A stretch of 64,000 nt of DNA from Tricholoma matsutake (GCA_026075535.2 AP026550.1:9796001-9860000); one strand, 5' to 3'. Positions 42,714-54,744 are shown, numbered from the stretch's first letter. The notes: generated from the sequence alone by a model not told the origin. Translations and numbers: made by a program.

Positions 42714-45600
42714 ACAGATACCAAGTAAGACTCTACAACACAGCGGGAAGAAGGCTTGTGAGGTGATTTCATTTTTCTGAACATGGTTTTTAAGTTCCAA
42801 CGTCTCCTCCCCTAAAATTACGATAATCAGGGTTGCACGGTTCAAAACATCTTCTGTCATATGACGATCACTAGTCGACCATACATCGGTCCGCGTGGCG
42901 ACCCGCGCCTTCTGCCCACTTGATGTGATATAGTAGGAAACCTGGGTCTGCAACCAGAACACGTAGATGTGACAGCGGCCATCCGAGTCGTAAAAGCGTC
43001 CGATAAGTCGCATGTTCTTCTCCAAAACGTCCGGAGCCCTATTGTATTCACTTCCTGCGAGTAATTCACGTCATCCAGTGGAAGTCGGATGATGAACAGC
43101 ATCTAGAACTTGTCCCAAACATCCAAAAAAAAAGAGTGGGCACGCACTCATTATTCGGCACGTAATAGATCCGATGAAACGGGAATGTGTAGCATTTTCG
43201 AGTATATTATAGGTAGATGTATGTCTTCGGATGTGCCGCCACACCATCTATTGTTCAGTTACACAAAATCTGATAAACAAACTTCTTTGATCGGACTTTG
43301 AAATCGAAGTTCGGCACATCAAGATTCAACTTGAAGGTTATGTCAGCGGCGACGGAAGAAGTACGGCATATTATCGAGGGAATCCTTTCGTGCGTTATAT
43401 GTTGAATGTGTAGTCTCCAATAATTCCAATTCCATACGAGAAACCCAACCTTCGGGGATGAGCAAGGCCAGGAATCCGAAGAGACGCTATAGCGACCATT
43501 AAGCATCTCTCAATATCAATACGTTAATTACATAGACAGCCTTGGTCAAAATTTGTGGTATACAACCTACCAAAACCTACCGAAAACTGCAATGTTGTTG
43601 TGCTCACATGCCGGCAAATATTAATAAGACTCAACTTGTCACTCAAGAGGCAAGATGACATCGCGCCTGTTCCTTAATCTAAATCTTCGCACGATGTGAG
43701 CGTTTTCGATACGAAGTCGACGCGAGGCATGATGGCTAATAAACCTCAAAGCGATAGACCACGCATAGCTGAATCCCAACTTATTGCTTGCCGCGGGCCT
43801 TTGAGGACAAAACCTGGCAGCGCAGCTCTGATGTCAAAAATTGATTGAAAACAGTACACCACCCATCAAACGTCCTGTGTGTATTTTTTTTAAAGAGGGC
43901 CTATCGATATGGAACTGAGAAAGCTAAAAATATCTTGTCGGAGTTAGAAGCTTTGCTTGATAATAAGTGCGCAGCGAGCGAAGCTTGAGGCGTTCAACCA
44001 TCCAATCCTACCTTTGTTTTTCGAAGTCTTTAAACACCGAATTTTGACAGGATTAGCATAGTCTATAGAGAACGGTCCGGTATTTGCACTGGCTCATCGG
44101 AAGATGGAAGGCCAGTCTGGGGTATGGTCAGATGGAAGTACCCTTGATGACCGAAAAACAACCTTGTGGAGAATCTCTATCTAGGCCACGAGGACTGAAA
44201 TTCCAGGGACATCCAAGTCTTATGATCTCAACCACAGTTCGATAATTGGGTATTTGAAGGCATGCAAGCCGTCTGAATCGTAGATCACGAGGAGACTATG
44301 GTGACGACTCACGAGCGGTAGCATCCACGCTCAAGCGCGCAAACCTGAAGAGGCGCGTGGAGATACATAGGATAATTCCGTACCATGGCAGAGTTGCTGA
44401 ATGACGACTGTGCGTGGTAGATCGGGGACTCTATGGGGATCATCGGCGCAGGCAGCTCATGGAACATGGTGAGGGTGGAACTTGTAGGTTTTAGCACCCG
44501 GTTCCCAGCTAGTGGCATTGTGGCATCGGGGACTGGTGGACATAGTGCCTGGCAATGAAGTCGCGTAGCACAAGAGTGAGAGAAGGGTAGACGTACAGCT
44601 GTCGGCTTCAAACGTGGACCAGGTAGAGATACGCATGCGTCCTCCCGACTCGTATAGAACATGCAAGAGATGTGGGTGTGTCATGGGAAGTGTCCCGGGC
44701 CGTGGTTCAGTCTACGACGGAGATGGGGACTGGAGATGGGGACTCGATACATGCGCCCAAACATGCCCAGCGACATTTCCGTGCCTGGTTCAAGCTGCCA
44801 AGCACAAGCATACATCTCCATTTCCTGGGCCATCGCAGCGACTCGGAAGAGGGAGCGCCGTGGGGTCCAGTCCAAGAGTGCATAAGGTTAAGATGCATGT
44901 ATGACAAAAAGGCCGAGGCTAAAAGGAGAGAGCGGATGGAAAGTTGTTGATGCCAAGGTGGGAGAGCGCAGTTGGGCGAGACACGAAGTCAGAAGAAGGA
45001 TATTATCTGTATTGGTAAGTAGGAAGGTTGCTAGACAAGCAGGCGAAGGAAAGAGGACGCGCGCAGCTTAGTGAAGCCGGCCTTCTGATGCTAGGAATTG
45101 TCCAGTTGTCCAGTCTGAGGCTACATGCAACCCCTGAGGCCTGAATCACTGGCACGCCGCTACTATATATAGGTCTTGCCTTTAGCCTTGCCAGTTAATC
45201 GATAATCCGTCAAGCCAATAGGCAATAGCCAGCGTCATCTGCATCTCCTTAGTACAAACGTGTTCTAGCATGCCAAGTTGGTTTACTTTGATCCCTGACA
45301 CTGAATGGCACGCCGGCCGACCACAGACCCGAACGAAAGCGAACTGCATACTAAACCGCGACGGGTCGAGCCTCGAGGAACTCAAAAGAACATGTGTCAC
45401 GAACTAGACAAACTTGAAGTTCAGGCACGATGTTGAATTGCGCACGGTCCATCGCTCGCTGTCAACTCTTCGTACTTCAGTATTTCAATTGCAAGACGGA
45501 ACAACTGCAATATTAGTATACTTTTACTGAGCACCCGTTGCCTTCTAGTTATTCCTACTCGACAGTGACTCGCTTGCAAACGAAGTTGATCACGCAAAAT
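42714..45600. other. Region without supported genes
   Basis: Several frames of 80-140 codons on both strands (for example 42594-43025 minus, 43255-43506 minus, 44309-44662 minus, 44614-44904 plus) lack family resemblance and overlap each other. A 48-nt intron can be drawn at about 44545-44592 on the minus strand, but the product is not convincing. The base composition is more balanced than in the repeats, so undetected exons are possible. Confidence 0.3.
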
Positions 45601-45754
45601 ATGCAAAATATGGGTCATGTGCATGGATTGCCGGCTTCGGGATTCGTCAGCCCGGCTTTTCACAGGAACTCTCATCCATCCGTTCTCAACACAGCTACAA
45701 TAGGATGTTCACTAGCAACATCAACATCACCCTTCCAACCACAGAGCAGATCTT

Positions 45755-46222
45755 ATGGGCCTACCAAGCTTGCGCATCTCCCAGCTTCACATCGTTCACT
45801 GTCGAGGAAAAACTGCCGTTATGGATATGTTTCTCAACGTTCTTCAAGTTCTGCAAGCCCGATTCGCGAATGATGCAGCGACAATCTCTACGGAAGCAGC
45901 CAGTCGTCGGGAACGCATTCTCGCTAAGATTGAAGACGCGAAATTGGAGTATGCGACGCTGAAATCGATGCTAGCGATGGGATTTAAAGAAGATTTTTCT
46001 CAGAGCAAGAACGGGGGTGCGATTCCCCCCTCCGACTCCCGCAAGCATATGTATGGAACTATCGCAGCTTCCCCTCCGTCAGCCACCACAGAAAAGAAGA
46101 ACAAAGTGGTTAAAAGGAAACGGGTACGATGTTCACGGTTCCCTTTTGACGCTGATTACGATGTCACTCAGATCATCAAGAAACGCGGTGCGATTAAAAA
46201 GTCGAAAGGCCCAGGGGATTAA
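45755..46222 (+). CDS. Hypothetical helical protein with basic tail
   Basis: The frame is open from 45755; the more likely start is the ATG at 45821 (MDMFLNVLQVLQARF). A charged helical stretch follows (STEAASRRERILAKIEDAKL, EYATLKSMLAMGF) with leucine spacing compatible with a coiled coil. Then come a Ser/Pro linker and a Lys/Arg-rich segment (KKNKVVKRKRVRCSRF) that could be a nuclear localisation signal, ending IIKKRGAIKKSKGPGD. Upstream frames (45538-45873, 45705-45962) also look partly coding, so a 5' exon joined by an intron I could not place is possible. It converges with the minus-strand gene at 46509-46965. Confidence 0.45.
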   Translation: MGLPSLRISQLHIVHCRGKTAVMDMFLNVLQVLQARFANDAATISTEAASRRERILAKIEDAKLEYATLKSMLAMGFKEDFSQSKNGGAIPPSDSRKHMYGTIAASPPSATTEKKNKVVKRKRVRCSRFPFDADYDVTQIIKKRGAIKKSKGPGD

Positions 46223-46508
46223 TTTGGGGTTTGACGTGCTTAGTGAGCCTCTATGTGTAGAGCGTACGTCGCTGTGGATTACATTGTGTTATTATCAATG
46301 ACTCGGAGTTCTGCATGACTACTATGATCCCCTTGTGCGCAGGTGCAAGTACAGTCATCGAAAAACACCAGTTCATCAGAATGTAAGTCAGCCACTGTAT
46401 CTTCACGTTGCCAGAGTACAAGGAACGGGAAGCAGCGTATCGACCATCAGCAAAACCCTGCAGTAGTAGGCTTAGCTTACACATACATTCATCGGGGCCC
46501 ACCTACAG

Positions 46509-46965
46509 TTATGGTGCTTTTTTCGTCTTGTTGGTTATTCTCGGCTCCAAAGCTAGGAGGTGTTTGGGAAAAGAACCATGGGTATCGATACTTGCTCACC
46601 TCTGCGTTTGGCTGGTGTCCTTCCGGCATCACTCACAAGATCGAATGGATCCTCCTCCCTGATTCGCTTGAGAGAAAGGTGTTCCGAATGAGCTTGGCGT
46701 GCTTTCGCGGCTTTCACTAGCTGTGCGTGCATAGCTACAAAATCATGGTGTCGATCCTCATCATGTAAATTCATTTCTGCATACCTATTCCCTTCGGCCC
46801 ATCTAGACGATGTGCTTTGCGGAATGTGGACATCTCCTTTCGGATGGCTGACAATTCTGCAAGGAGCTGTGCATCTTCGTGGATCGCGATGCGTTCGAAT
46901 GTTGCATTGTTTCTTAGGAGATTCAGAAGTTCTGGTCGAACGATGGCAAGAGGGTCATTGTTCAT
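46509..46965 (-). CDS. Small three-exon hypothetical protein
   Basis: Exons 46785-46965, 46600-46734 and 46509-46552 are joined by introns 46735-46784 (50 nt, GTATGC...TTTTGTAG) and 46553-46599 (47 nt, GTGAGC...CTCCTAG). Both splices keep one frame of about 120 codons. The product starts MNNDPLAIVRPELLNLL and continues with a helical segment (LLAELSAIRKEMSTFRKAH), MHAQLVKAAKARQAHSEHL, KRIREEDPFDLVSD and a basic C-terminus (RTPAKRR, NKTKKAP). No known domain. The second intron lacks an obvious branch site, so the 3' end is less certain. Downstream frames to 46251 may be unspliced alternatives. Confidence 0.5.
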
Positions 46966-47466
46966 GTCGTTTAGCTATAATCGTGCTTGGCGTTGAGGAT
47001 TGAAGTAAAAGTGTGGCTGGCAGTGATGAAGAGCGTGTAAGGTAGGAGTGGGGCTATGGCCGTGACAGTGACCCAATGCAGCGGAGAAGTTCAAATATGC
47101 AGGAAAGTCGGTTTTATGATGTTCCTATGTTTCTGATGCTTCGTTTGGTACCGAACAAAGGAGAATACTTATGCGGTGAATTACGATACATAGCTAAATC
47201 GTCAGAGTTGTCCAGGTGGAAAGTCGTGCAAAGTTGCATGGTACAAAATTATGCCACGATTGAGATCGGCATTCAAGCTCAAGCTTCAAATTCCGGGAGG
47301 TCTGGATATTTTCATTAGCATCGCAAACCCTCCTACCACTAGAGAAATATGAAGCGATTTCGAGCTCCAACCTTTTTCAATAGTGCTGCTGCCATGTGCA
47401 CATAGGTAAGCTACATTGTAGCGAATGATACGACCTATTGAACACATACATTGTATCGAATGATAT

Positions 47467-47849
47467 GGGTTCGATGGACGCTGTCGAACTCACTATATAA
47501 AGTCACTATACTATATTAACCAATGACTACATTGTACACTGATTATTATACCTTACAATAGACATGCATTAGGAATGTAATACAGACATTAGTAATGTTT
47601 GAAATGCAACAGGCACAGATGTGGCCATGGACATGGGGATGGCCACAGCATCGCCATCGGGCATGGACACAATATTAACCTATGAATACTATTGACTGTA
47701 CATTGTATTATCTGTTTCGATGGACACCGTCAAACTCACTACATACTCTATTAATTAACCAATGACTACATTACTACTTTACTTGCTGTACCATACAGAT
47801 AGATGTGCATTAAGAACATAGTACAGACATTAGTAATGTTTGAAATGCA
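47467..47849 (+). repeat. Direct repeat of about 140 bp, two copies
   Basis: Copy 1 (47467-47608) and copy 2 (47712-47849) share TTCGATGGAC...GTC.AACTCACTA, TTAACCAATGACTACATT, ATACAGACATTAGTAATG and TTTGAAATGCAA. They lie just 3' of the KDZ-associated gene cluster and may be terminal or subterminal sequence of that element. 46970-47460 contains only weak ORFs. Confidence 0.65.
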
Positions 47850-47857
47850 ATTGCAGG

Positions 47858-47930
47858 GAAGGGGACGGGGGCGGGGATGGGGACGGGGATGGGGATGGGA
47901 GCGGGGGCAGGGACTGGGAAGCGGCACTGA
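47858..47930 (+). repeat. G-rich microsatellite (GGGGAT/GGGGAC)n
   Basis: About twelve G-runs separated by AC, AT, GC or AG, able in principle to form G-quadruplexes. Open frames through it are low complexity. Confidence 0.7.
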
Positions 47931-48015
47931 CATCGGAGCTTGACAGGACCACAAAAACAATGATATTACTATGTGCAATGTACTACTACCCACAACACTA
48001 TATATACATGATGCA

Positions 48016-49617
48016 TCATTCAATGTCAGTGTCCATCATCTCATCAGGGCTAGACAACCAAGTCTCATCGACATAACTGAAGTCTGCAGGAGTGTAGATC
48101 AGCAGAGTGAAGTCTGCAGGAGGGTAGGTCGGCAAAGTGATATGAGAAGGAGTGGGGTTCTCTATCTGTGATGTGGTAATGGAATCTTCAGAATCGGCCT
48201 CGGCATCAGATTCACCGTTAGATCCAGTCTCTGAGGATGACAGAAAAGCATCTGCAGCATCAGATGCAGTGGGGAAAGCAGCCACATCTGTTGAAGTTGG
48301 ATTGGCGGCTGGAGATGAGGAGGTAGAATCAGAAAGATAAAAGGGAGCAGCATCAAAGCCAGTCAGGGAACCTGTAGGGGAAGATGATGACTGATCATTG
48401 TCGCCCTGCCATGCCATGAGTGCCTGAAAGGCGGTGGGCTGATCACCATCACTTGATGCATTGTCTTCGCCTTGCCATGCCATGGCTGCCTGAAAGCCAG
48501 TGGGCTGATCTGCACTTGACACATCATCTTTGCCTTGCCAAACCATGGCAGTGGGCTGGCTGGCTTCTGCATTGGGCAAGGCATCGGGGACAGGAGCAGC
48601 ATCGGGAACAGGAGTGGGAGTGGGAGAGGGAGCAGGAGAGGGAGTGGGAGTGGGAGAGGAAGAGGGAGTGGGAGAAGCAGCGGGGCTGGGAGCAGGGCCA
48701 GGAGGCAATGAATCGTCTGCTCCATTGCCTGATACTCTGGGTGGTCGACCATAGGCATTGGATGCAACTGTTGAGACCATTGGTGTGCTCGACCACACCT
48801 TTCTTCTCTTTGCACCATCAGGCAGAGACAACCGATACCCGGAATGCTGTTGTTTGCCCTTGCTCTTGGTCTTCTCATTAGCACCCAAAACATCACTTTC
48901 CATGATGTTGACACCCCAGGTCCACTTGTGGGGGCTGGGGGGAAGGGACTTCAGGCGCTCGAGTTCCGCCTGTGCATTTGCTGCCACCAGTTCCAATTTT
49001 CTTCTTACCGCTGTTTGCCTTGAAGGTTGCCCAGTGTGTTGAGGGGGTTTTGATCCTATTGCCAAAGGCTGTGGTTCAGCCTGGAGCTCCTTCAGCAGGG
49101 CAAGCTCATGAACTCAGTGTTACACTGCTGCTTTCCTGACATTGGCATTCAATGCAGCATCTGCTGATGATTTGCGGCCATGTATAAACTGAAGCATACT
49201 GCGCGTTTCATGCAGCATATTATTCAAGAGACCCTGGAGGTTAATGCAGGATTGGCAATCGACAGCGGGAGCGGCAACAGCTTGGGAAGCAGGAGCGGGT
49301 GAGTCAGACTCAGTGAAGTACTGCTTATGGTGATCAAGGCACTGATCCAGGGTGTCGATGCCCATAATGCTGTCCGCTGCCGGTTTGCTATGATGTCTCC
49401 ACCAATCCAGGGCATATGAGGGCACTAGACTGCTTGTAAGTTTGGGGGCAACACCATCATCCAACACGGCCAAGAGGGATGGATGGAATCCAAGTGGTAG
49501 GTGGTCAAAGTTTACCTCAGCAAGACTGTCAGCCAATGAATGAAGCAGGATTGGCACCTCGAACACCAGGCCGATTGATGTGGTGAAGCCAATTTGAGAC
49601 ATGATGCACAGCTGCAA
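48016..49617 (-). pseudogene. KDZ-linked companion gene with acidic repeat-rich C-terminus, two stops
   Basis: One minus-strand frame runs from MSQIGFTTSIGLVFEVP to EMMDTDIE, interrupted only by TAA and TGA two codons apart near 49115-49123. The N-terminal part is globular-looking (LLHSLADSLAEVNFDHLPLG, YALDWWRHHSKPAAD, a C-x2-C, GLLNNMLHETRSMLQFIHG). The C-terminal part has KRRKVWSSTPMV, a (P-S/T-P)n stretch from GGGAGT DNA repeats, three copies of a motif with core AMAWQG(E/K)DD and (D)QPT.FQA, and an acidic Ser-rich tail. No known family. Same strand and spacing (290 bp) as the KDZ transposase suggest it is a second gene of that transposon. The two adjacent stops may be recent. Confidence 0.5.
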
Positions 49618-49904
49618 TATTTTTGAGTGATGAATCTCTTACTTGATTCATAAAAGATCCTGCTTACAAGCTCACAATATAGAATCTTTTGCATCCATTT
49701 TTGCTTTAAGACATTTGCCCCTTGCATGTGCAACAGGACTTGATGGAAACAGGACTCTGCATACCAAATGATCTGCTGTGTATGCATTTGGAGTGGACCT
49801 TTCAGCCCCGATTGTAAAGAAAAAGGGTTGAAGACTGAGAGACATTTATTTGACATGTTGATTGTGGTTAGAGATCAAGATGATTGAGTTTACATAATAG
49901 AGGG

Positions 49905-52900
49905 TCATAGAGGAGAGATGTAATTGACATTTGCTGATGTAAACACAGTGTCAGCCCTGAACAATAATTTGTGCCATAAAGCCCGCTGATGGTTAGCATA
50001 TGCTAGGGGGCCAGGCAAGGTATTCTCTGAGTGCAAGGCTGACTGCCACCGTTCACTGTGATAAATGAAATACTGCACAGTCCACTGCATTTCATATGTG
50101 ACTAGCAGAAATTCCTCCTTCCATCTATGTCTCTGAGCCCACGAGTGAAGCCAATGTACTTGCCTGACTATCAAAGAAGTTCAGTGCAATGCAAATGAAT
50201 AGCCACAAAATAGACATACATTCCCAGAATCAATCGGTGGGATTGGGAGTGGGGCCATTAAAGGAAGTGGGAGTGGGTATGGCAGCAGCAGCAGCATTGG
50301 GGAGGGCAGTAACACCAGTCCGAATGTGAGAATTATGCCAAATCCAGGACAGACAAATATTAGTGGAGCCTTGCATATTTGGGTTCAGAATAGCTGTGCT
50401 AGCATTGAGGTCATCCTTTTTTAACCGCTGAAACAATCCAGTGCCACCAATCTGCTTCAGCAATGGTTATACATTCTCAATATTCACACATTATTTGAGC
50501 ATCCCCAAGAAAGGTAGTTTGCACATGAGCATGAGCCACTGTCCAGGAGTTGGTTAACAAAATTGCCCTGCATTCCCGAATGGAAGGTGTCAGTGTCACA
50601 ATCCAGTACCACCAATCTGCTTCGGCAATGGTTATACATTTGGGAATGCAGGGCAATTTTGTTAACCAACTCCTGGACAGTGGCTCATGCTTGTGTGCAA
50701 ACTACCTTTCTTGGGGACACTCGAATAATGTGTGAATATTGAAACAACTTGTCCACAATGAGCTCCCGCAGCCAATGCAGCAGTCAGCTTGCCTGATTCT
50801 TCCTGAGCTGAATCTCCACCTCTGCCAGAGGGCCATTAAATGGGAGGTATACTTGTTGCTCCTCAACTGGAATAGCATTTCTGTCAGCTGGAAGATGTGA
50901 AGGCCCCCATGCTGTAGGTGTGTCTTTGTCTGAAGGGTCTAAGTCATCAGAGTTGTCAACATTATAATGGCTGATTTGTGATGGAGCAATGTCATGGTCG
51001 GCAACATTGGCAGCATTTTGTAAATCTGTTAAGGTTTCCATGTGGGATGCGAGAGCTTCCCTTTCCCTTTCAACAGATTGCATGTCAGAAACATTTGGTG
51101 ATGTACCAAGTTGGTGGACTATGTCTCATAATTCAATCCTGGTGTATGCCAACAATGGGTTGTGATATATGAGTATGTTAGGCAGTACTTACTGCATTTG
51201 TTGAGCAATGATTGCAAAATCAATCCACTCCTCAACCTCAGATTGAACCGGTGCTGGTGCTGCTCCCATTGGTGATGGCAATGGCAATGGCGTTCCCACT
51301 CCCACTCCCAATCCCTGAGTGGCATAGATATCCATGGCCTTAACATCTGTCAGCCTGAGTGATTCTGCTGCAGTCACTTCATCCTCCCATCTTTGGACCG
51401 CCTGTTGACCAAATGCTGCTGTAAGGTCTGCATGGTGCTTGCTGAGTTGCATGGAGATCTCAAGGGCTTCTTGAGATTTTGCACACAGCATAGCCATCAT
51501 GCCAAGCATTTTCTTGTGATTTGAGTCTGTAGCATGATTGTTGAGCATTTCTGCCCGATGTGGTAAGGTCGCTGTCCTGACTGTTGGGGAAATGGAACTC
51601 AGCGATGACCACAGGGACTCTAGTATTTCTCCTGCTACAATGCCAGAGCCTGGAATGAAAGATGGAGCATAGCAAAAAAAGCATTTGTCCTTGTGACCAT
51701 GTACATGCATAAGGCCAATGGCCTGGTCAATGTTGAGGTCAGCTAGAAGATGTGGACCAATGCACTCCAGAAGGTAGATGATGTACTGGCAGACAATGTC
51801 GTAAATCAGCATTACTCCCTGTTGAGGGTCAACCCTGGTAGTCTTCAGTGCTTGAAGGAAAGCAAAGTCAACATTCTTTTGCTGTTCTCCCCGGAACAAG
51901 TCTACCAATGCATTGGGTGTGTAACATCCATGTCGCGCACATGCAATGGCAGCTACTCCAGTCCTATCACATGCCTTCAATGCCAGGAAACCATTCACAA
52001 TGGCTAAGAATTTATTTTTGCAAGGTGCCTTTGGAAAAAGGGGCACAGATCAGATCAGGAGCTGGCACAGGAGTGGGGGCAGGAATGGCCACAGGCACAG
52101 GCACAGGAATGGCAGTGGCAATGGCAGTGGCAGCGGTGAGGGAAGTGTACTTACTGTTAATCATTCTATGGCATCTTGGAGAAACTGCTTGTATTCAGCC
52201 TGATTTGGGGCCATCCCAGCTCCATCCCATAGCCATATATCAGTATCAGAGTTTTTCTGCCAAACATAGTCAGCTTTGAAATTGCCATCAGCCACAAATA
52301 TGCATTTAAAAACAAATCTAAGGTGTAATGTCATTTTAGAGACCACTGCACAAAGCAGGTGCTTAATCACCCACCAGTTCTCATTGTCCTTCCAATTTTC
52401 CAGCATATTTATGCCTACTTGAGGACAAGCTGGACAGAAGTTGGCGAGTGATCCTGGTTCAGGTTCAATGGATCTTTTTGATTGTGACCATATCCAGCCC
52501 ACTTCAATCTTTTCATCCAACACCATAAGTGGGACATGTGCCAAAGCTTGTGGTAGAGGTTGACCACTTCTGCAGGCCTCATTGGCAATGTGATGTGCCG
52601 AATCAATTGGTAAAACTGGTAGGCTGATGCCTTCAATTCCAGATTACAGAGCCGAAAATGATTCAGGACATACACAGTGAAAAGAGTGCATATTTTGTTG
52701 AAGCTGGTGGGTAGCAAGTTACTGCTTACCAGGTCCAAGGGAATTCTGTGCTCCCCTTGACACTGGCAGGTAACCATCACCAAGTGATGTATTCCATTTG
52801 TATGCACCACACAGATGCAACTGTTGTTCAAGGCATTGGCAGTGGGTGGTCTGAATGTAATATTGGCATTGGCATTGGGAGCGGGAGTGGCATCAGTCCT

Positions 52901-53095
52901 CATGCGTTCAGCTGTTTCAGTAGCATTAGGCAAATATGGATCAAACCCATGGATGTCTTCATCAGCATGTTTAACTTCATGTGCATCATCACCATCAAAG
53001 AAGTCTTGTAGGCTATCATCAACATATGTATCGTGCACTTGAATCAGAACCTCATCAAGGGAATCAAAAAATGCTTTATCATCCCCCGCTTCATC

Positions 53096-53126
<31 letters not shown>

Positions 53127-53227
53127 CCCAACTCATGATATGAGGCCAATGCTGATTGATGTGATGAAGGCCGATGCTGATCATCACCTTCCCAATTGGC
53201 CAACTCTTGTTCTGCTTTATCCTTCAT
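49905..53227 (-). pseudogene. KDZ (Kyakuja-Dileera-Zisupton) transposase with CxC-type cysteine cluster, disrupted
   Basis: In order on the minus strand: an acidic N-terminus, a cysteine cluster (CICVVHTNGIHH...CQCQG) followed by LASKASAYQ-like helices (LELKASAYQFYQLI), ANFCPACPQVGIN, CIFVADGNFKADYVWQK, then the KDZ core with ACARHGCY, LIYDIVCQY, HVHGHKDKCFFCYAPSFIPG, GEILESLWSSL and AEMLNNHATDSNHKKMLGM. The C-terminal domain has PVEEQQVYLPF, LNASTAILNPN and WKEEFLLVTYEMQWTV. KDZ transposases are RNase H-fold enzymes common in basidiomycetes; I infer that the Asp of YDIVCQY and the Glu of EILESLW are catalytic. Defects are a frameshift near 52460, an ambiguous intron near 52330-52380, an inverted duplication at 50434-50741, and truncation of the N-terminus by element D at 53235. 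Confidence 0.85.
50434..50741. repeat. Inverted duplication with 100-bp arms inside the KDZ gene
   Basis: The left arm 50478-50577 and right arm 50642-50741 are reverse complements with only about five mismatches in 100 bp. In addition 50434-50475 and 50599-50640 are a direct 42-bp repeat with two mismatches (CCACCAATCTGCTTC core). The right arm plus adjacent direct repeat encodes, in the KDZ frame, LVNKIALHS and MYNHCRSRLVVLDC, so that side is the original and the left arm is an inverted copy. The event splits the C-terminal domain. Confidence 0.85.
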
Positions 53228-53324
53228 GTCTGAACTTTACACTGCCCCACATAGTCCTGGAGGAATCCTCCAGGAATCCAGTAGGACTCACCAGGAATCC
53301 AGTGGAAACTCACCAGGAATCCAG

Positions 53325-53440
53325 TGGGACTCACCAGGACTCCAGTGGGACTCACCAGGACTCCAGTGGGACTCACCAGGACTCCAGTGGGACTCACCAG
53401 GACTCCAGTGGGACTCACCAGGACTCCAGTGGGACTCAGT
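53325..53440 (+). repeat. 21-bp tandem array CAGGACTCCAGTGGGACTCAC
   Basis: About five identical copies plus diverged ones toward the element end (CAGGAATCCAGTGGAAACTCAC). It derives from the subterminal AGGAATCC words of element D. Confidence 0.85.
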
Positions 53441-53549
53441 ACCCTAAAGTCATACCATATTGGAAAGTCAATTTGAGATATCTTACAAGTTTCAAGTGCT
53501 TCAGACTTCATGAATTTCACAAAGTACCTACAAAATAAACTTGTTCAGA

Positions 53550-53625
53550 GCAGGGATTGAACTCTAGAACTCATGATCAAGAATCACATGACAAACCAAA
53601 CAAGTGCTTAACCAGTTGAGCCACA
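53550..53625 (-). repeat. tRNA-like module, minus strand
   Basis: On the minus strand TGGCTCAACTGGTTAAGC (53606-53623) resembles an A box and GTTCAATCCC (53553-53562) a B box. The spacing suits a tRNA-derived promoter, but the acceptor stem is not convincing. Confidence 0.5.
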
Positions 53626-54641
53626 GGAGAATTATTAGCTGCAATATAAAAGTGTATTTATACCCTCAAACTCAAACTTAGGTATTTCTCTCTTGAAGCT
53701 CACAATTAAGATCAAATAAAATTTATTCACTACATCCCTCGCATTGGATGCGAGGGATACACCATTAATTACATAAAAAAACCTCCCCACACAAGGTGCG
53801 AGGGGAAGTCCTACAAATATATACATATAAAACTAATCTCCCCTCATGTCGAATGTGAGGGAAGCACTACAATTATAAAGAAAAAGAAAGAAAAACCCCT
53901 CACCCATGTAAAATGTGGGTGAGGGGGAAGGTATTACCATAAATAAAAAATGAAAAAACCACCCCATGCGAAATGCAGAGGTGGCCTGGTGAGTTGTGCC
54001 TGTCATCCTGTCCCTGTCGTCCTGGGTGCTGGGCCTTCTTTGTTCGCTGTCCTCATTGTTGCTGTCCTGGGCATCGTTTCCGTGCTGCTCCTGGTCGTGC
54101 CCTTCCTGGGGGTGTTGTTTCTGTGCTGCTCCTGGTCATGCCCTTCCTGGTCATCATTCCTGTCCTGGCCATCTCCCGCTGTTGCATTCCCTGGTGCTGG
54201 TGTCCTGTTGTCATTGCATGGTCATCTCCGTCCTCGCACCCATTTGTCATCCTGGCTTCACTGTCGCTGTCCTGGCTGTGTTGCATTCCCTGGTGCTGGT
54301 GTCCCATCATCATTGCATGGTCGTCTCTGTCCTCACACCCCTCCTTCCACCCTGTGAGCAGTTGCTCGCAGTGGCAGTGCTGGGTGCTGGGTTGTGCTTG
54401 TTGTCCATTGTCCTCCCTGTCCCGTCATTTTTGTGGTCATCTGTTGTCCTCCCATCCTTGTCTTGCCACCCCGCTGCTCTCATCATTTTGGGCCTTGCCA
54501 CCCCACTCCTCTCGTCATTTGCGGCTCCTTGTCTCCATCTCTGTGGTCCTCATTGTCGCTCCCCATTTCCACCCCACGAGCAGCTGCTCACGGCGGTGGA
54601 GGGTGCGGTGGCAGTGGTGGGTCGCATCATACAATGAGAAA

Positions 54642-54744
54642 CTATAAAAATTCAAAAGAAAACTAATATTAATCAAAGAAAAATGAAATGAACAAAAAAA
54701 AAACTTACCTGGGGCCCAAACAACGATGCACATTGTTTGGGCCC
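54642..54744 (-). other. Intron-like segment with adjacent hairpin (element D, first)
   Basis: The hairpin GGGCCCAAACAA / TTGTTTGGGCCC with a mismatched core CGATGCACA (54712-54744) is followed on the minus strand after 3 nt (CAG) by GTAAGT, a T tract, TTGATTAATATTAG and TTTTTATAG (intron 54642-54708, 67 nt). Confidence 0.5.

Noticed and set aside
43100..45600. Mating-type or secreted-protein genes in the 43-45.6 kb region
   Set aside because: No homeodomain, signal peptide or consistent exon set could be found; candidate introns give unconvincing products.
48420..48914. Plus- and alternate-frame ORFs over the Pro/Ser-rich part of the KDZ companion gene
   Set aside because: Shadow frames of the GGGAGT repeats; the minus-strand frame with the AMAWQG motif is the coherent one.
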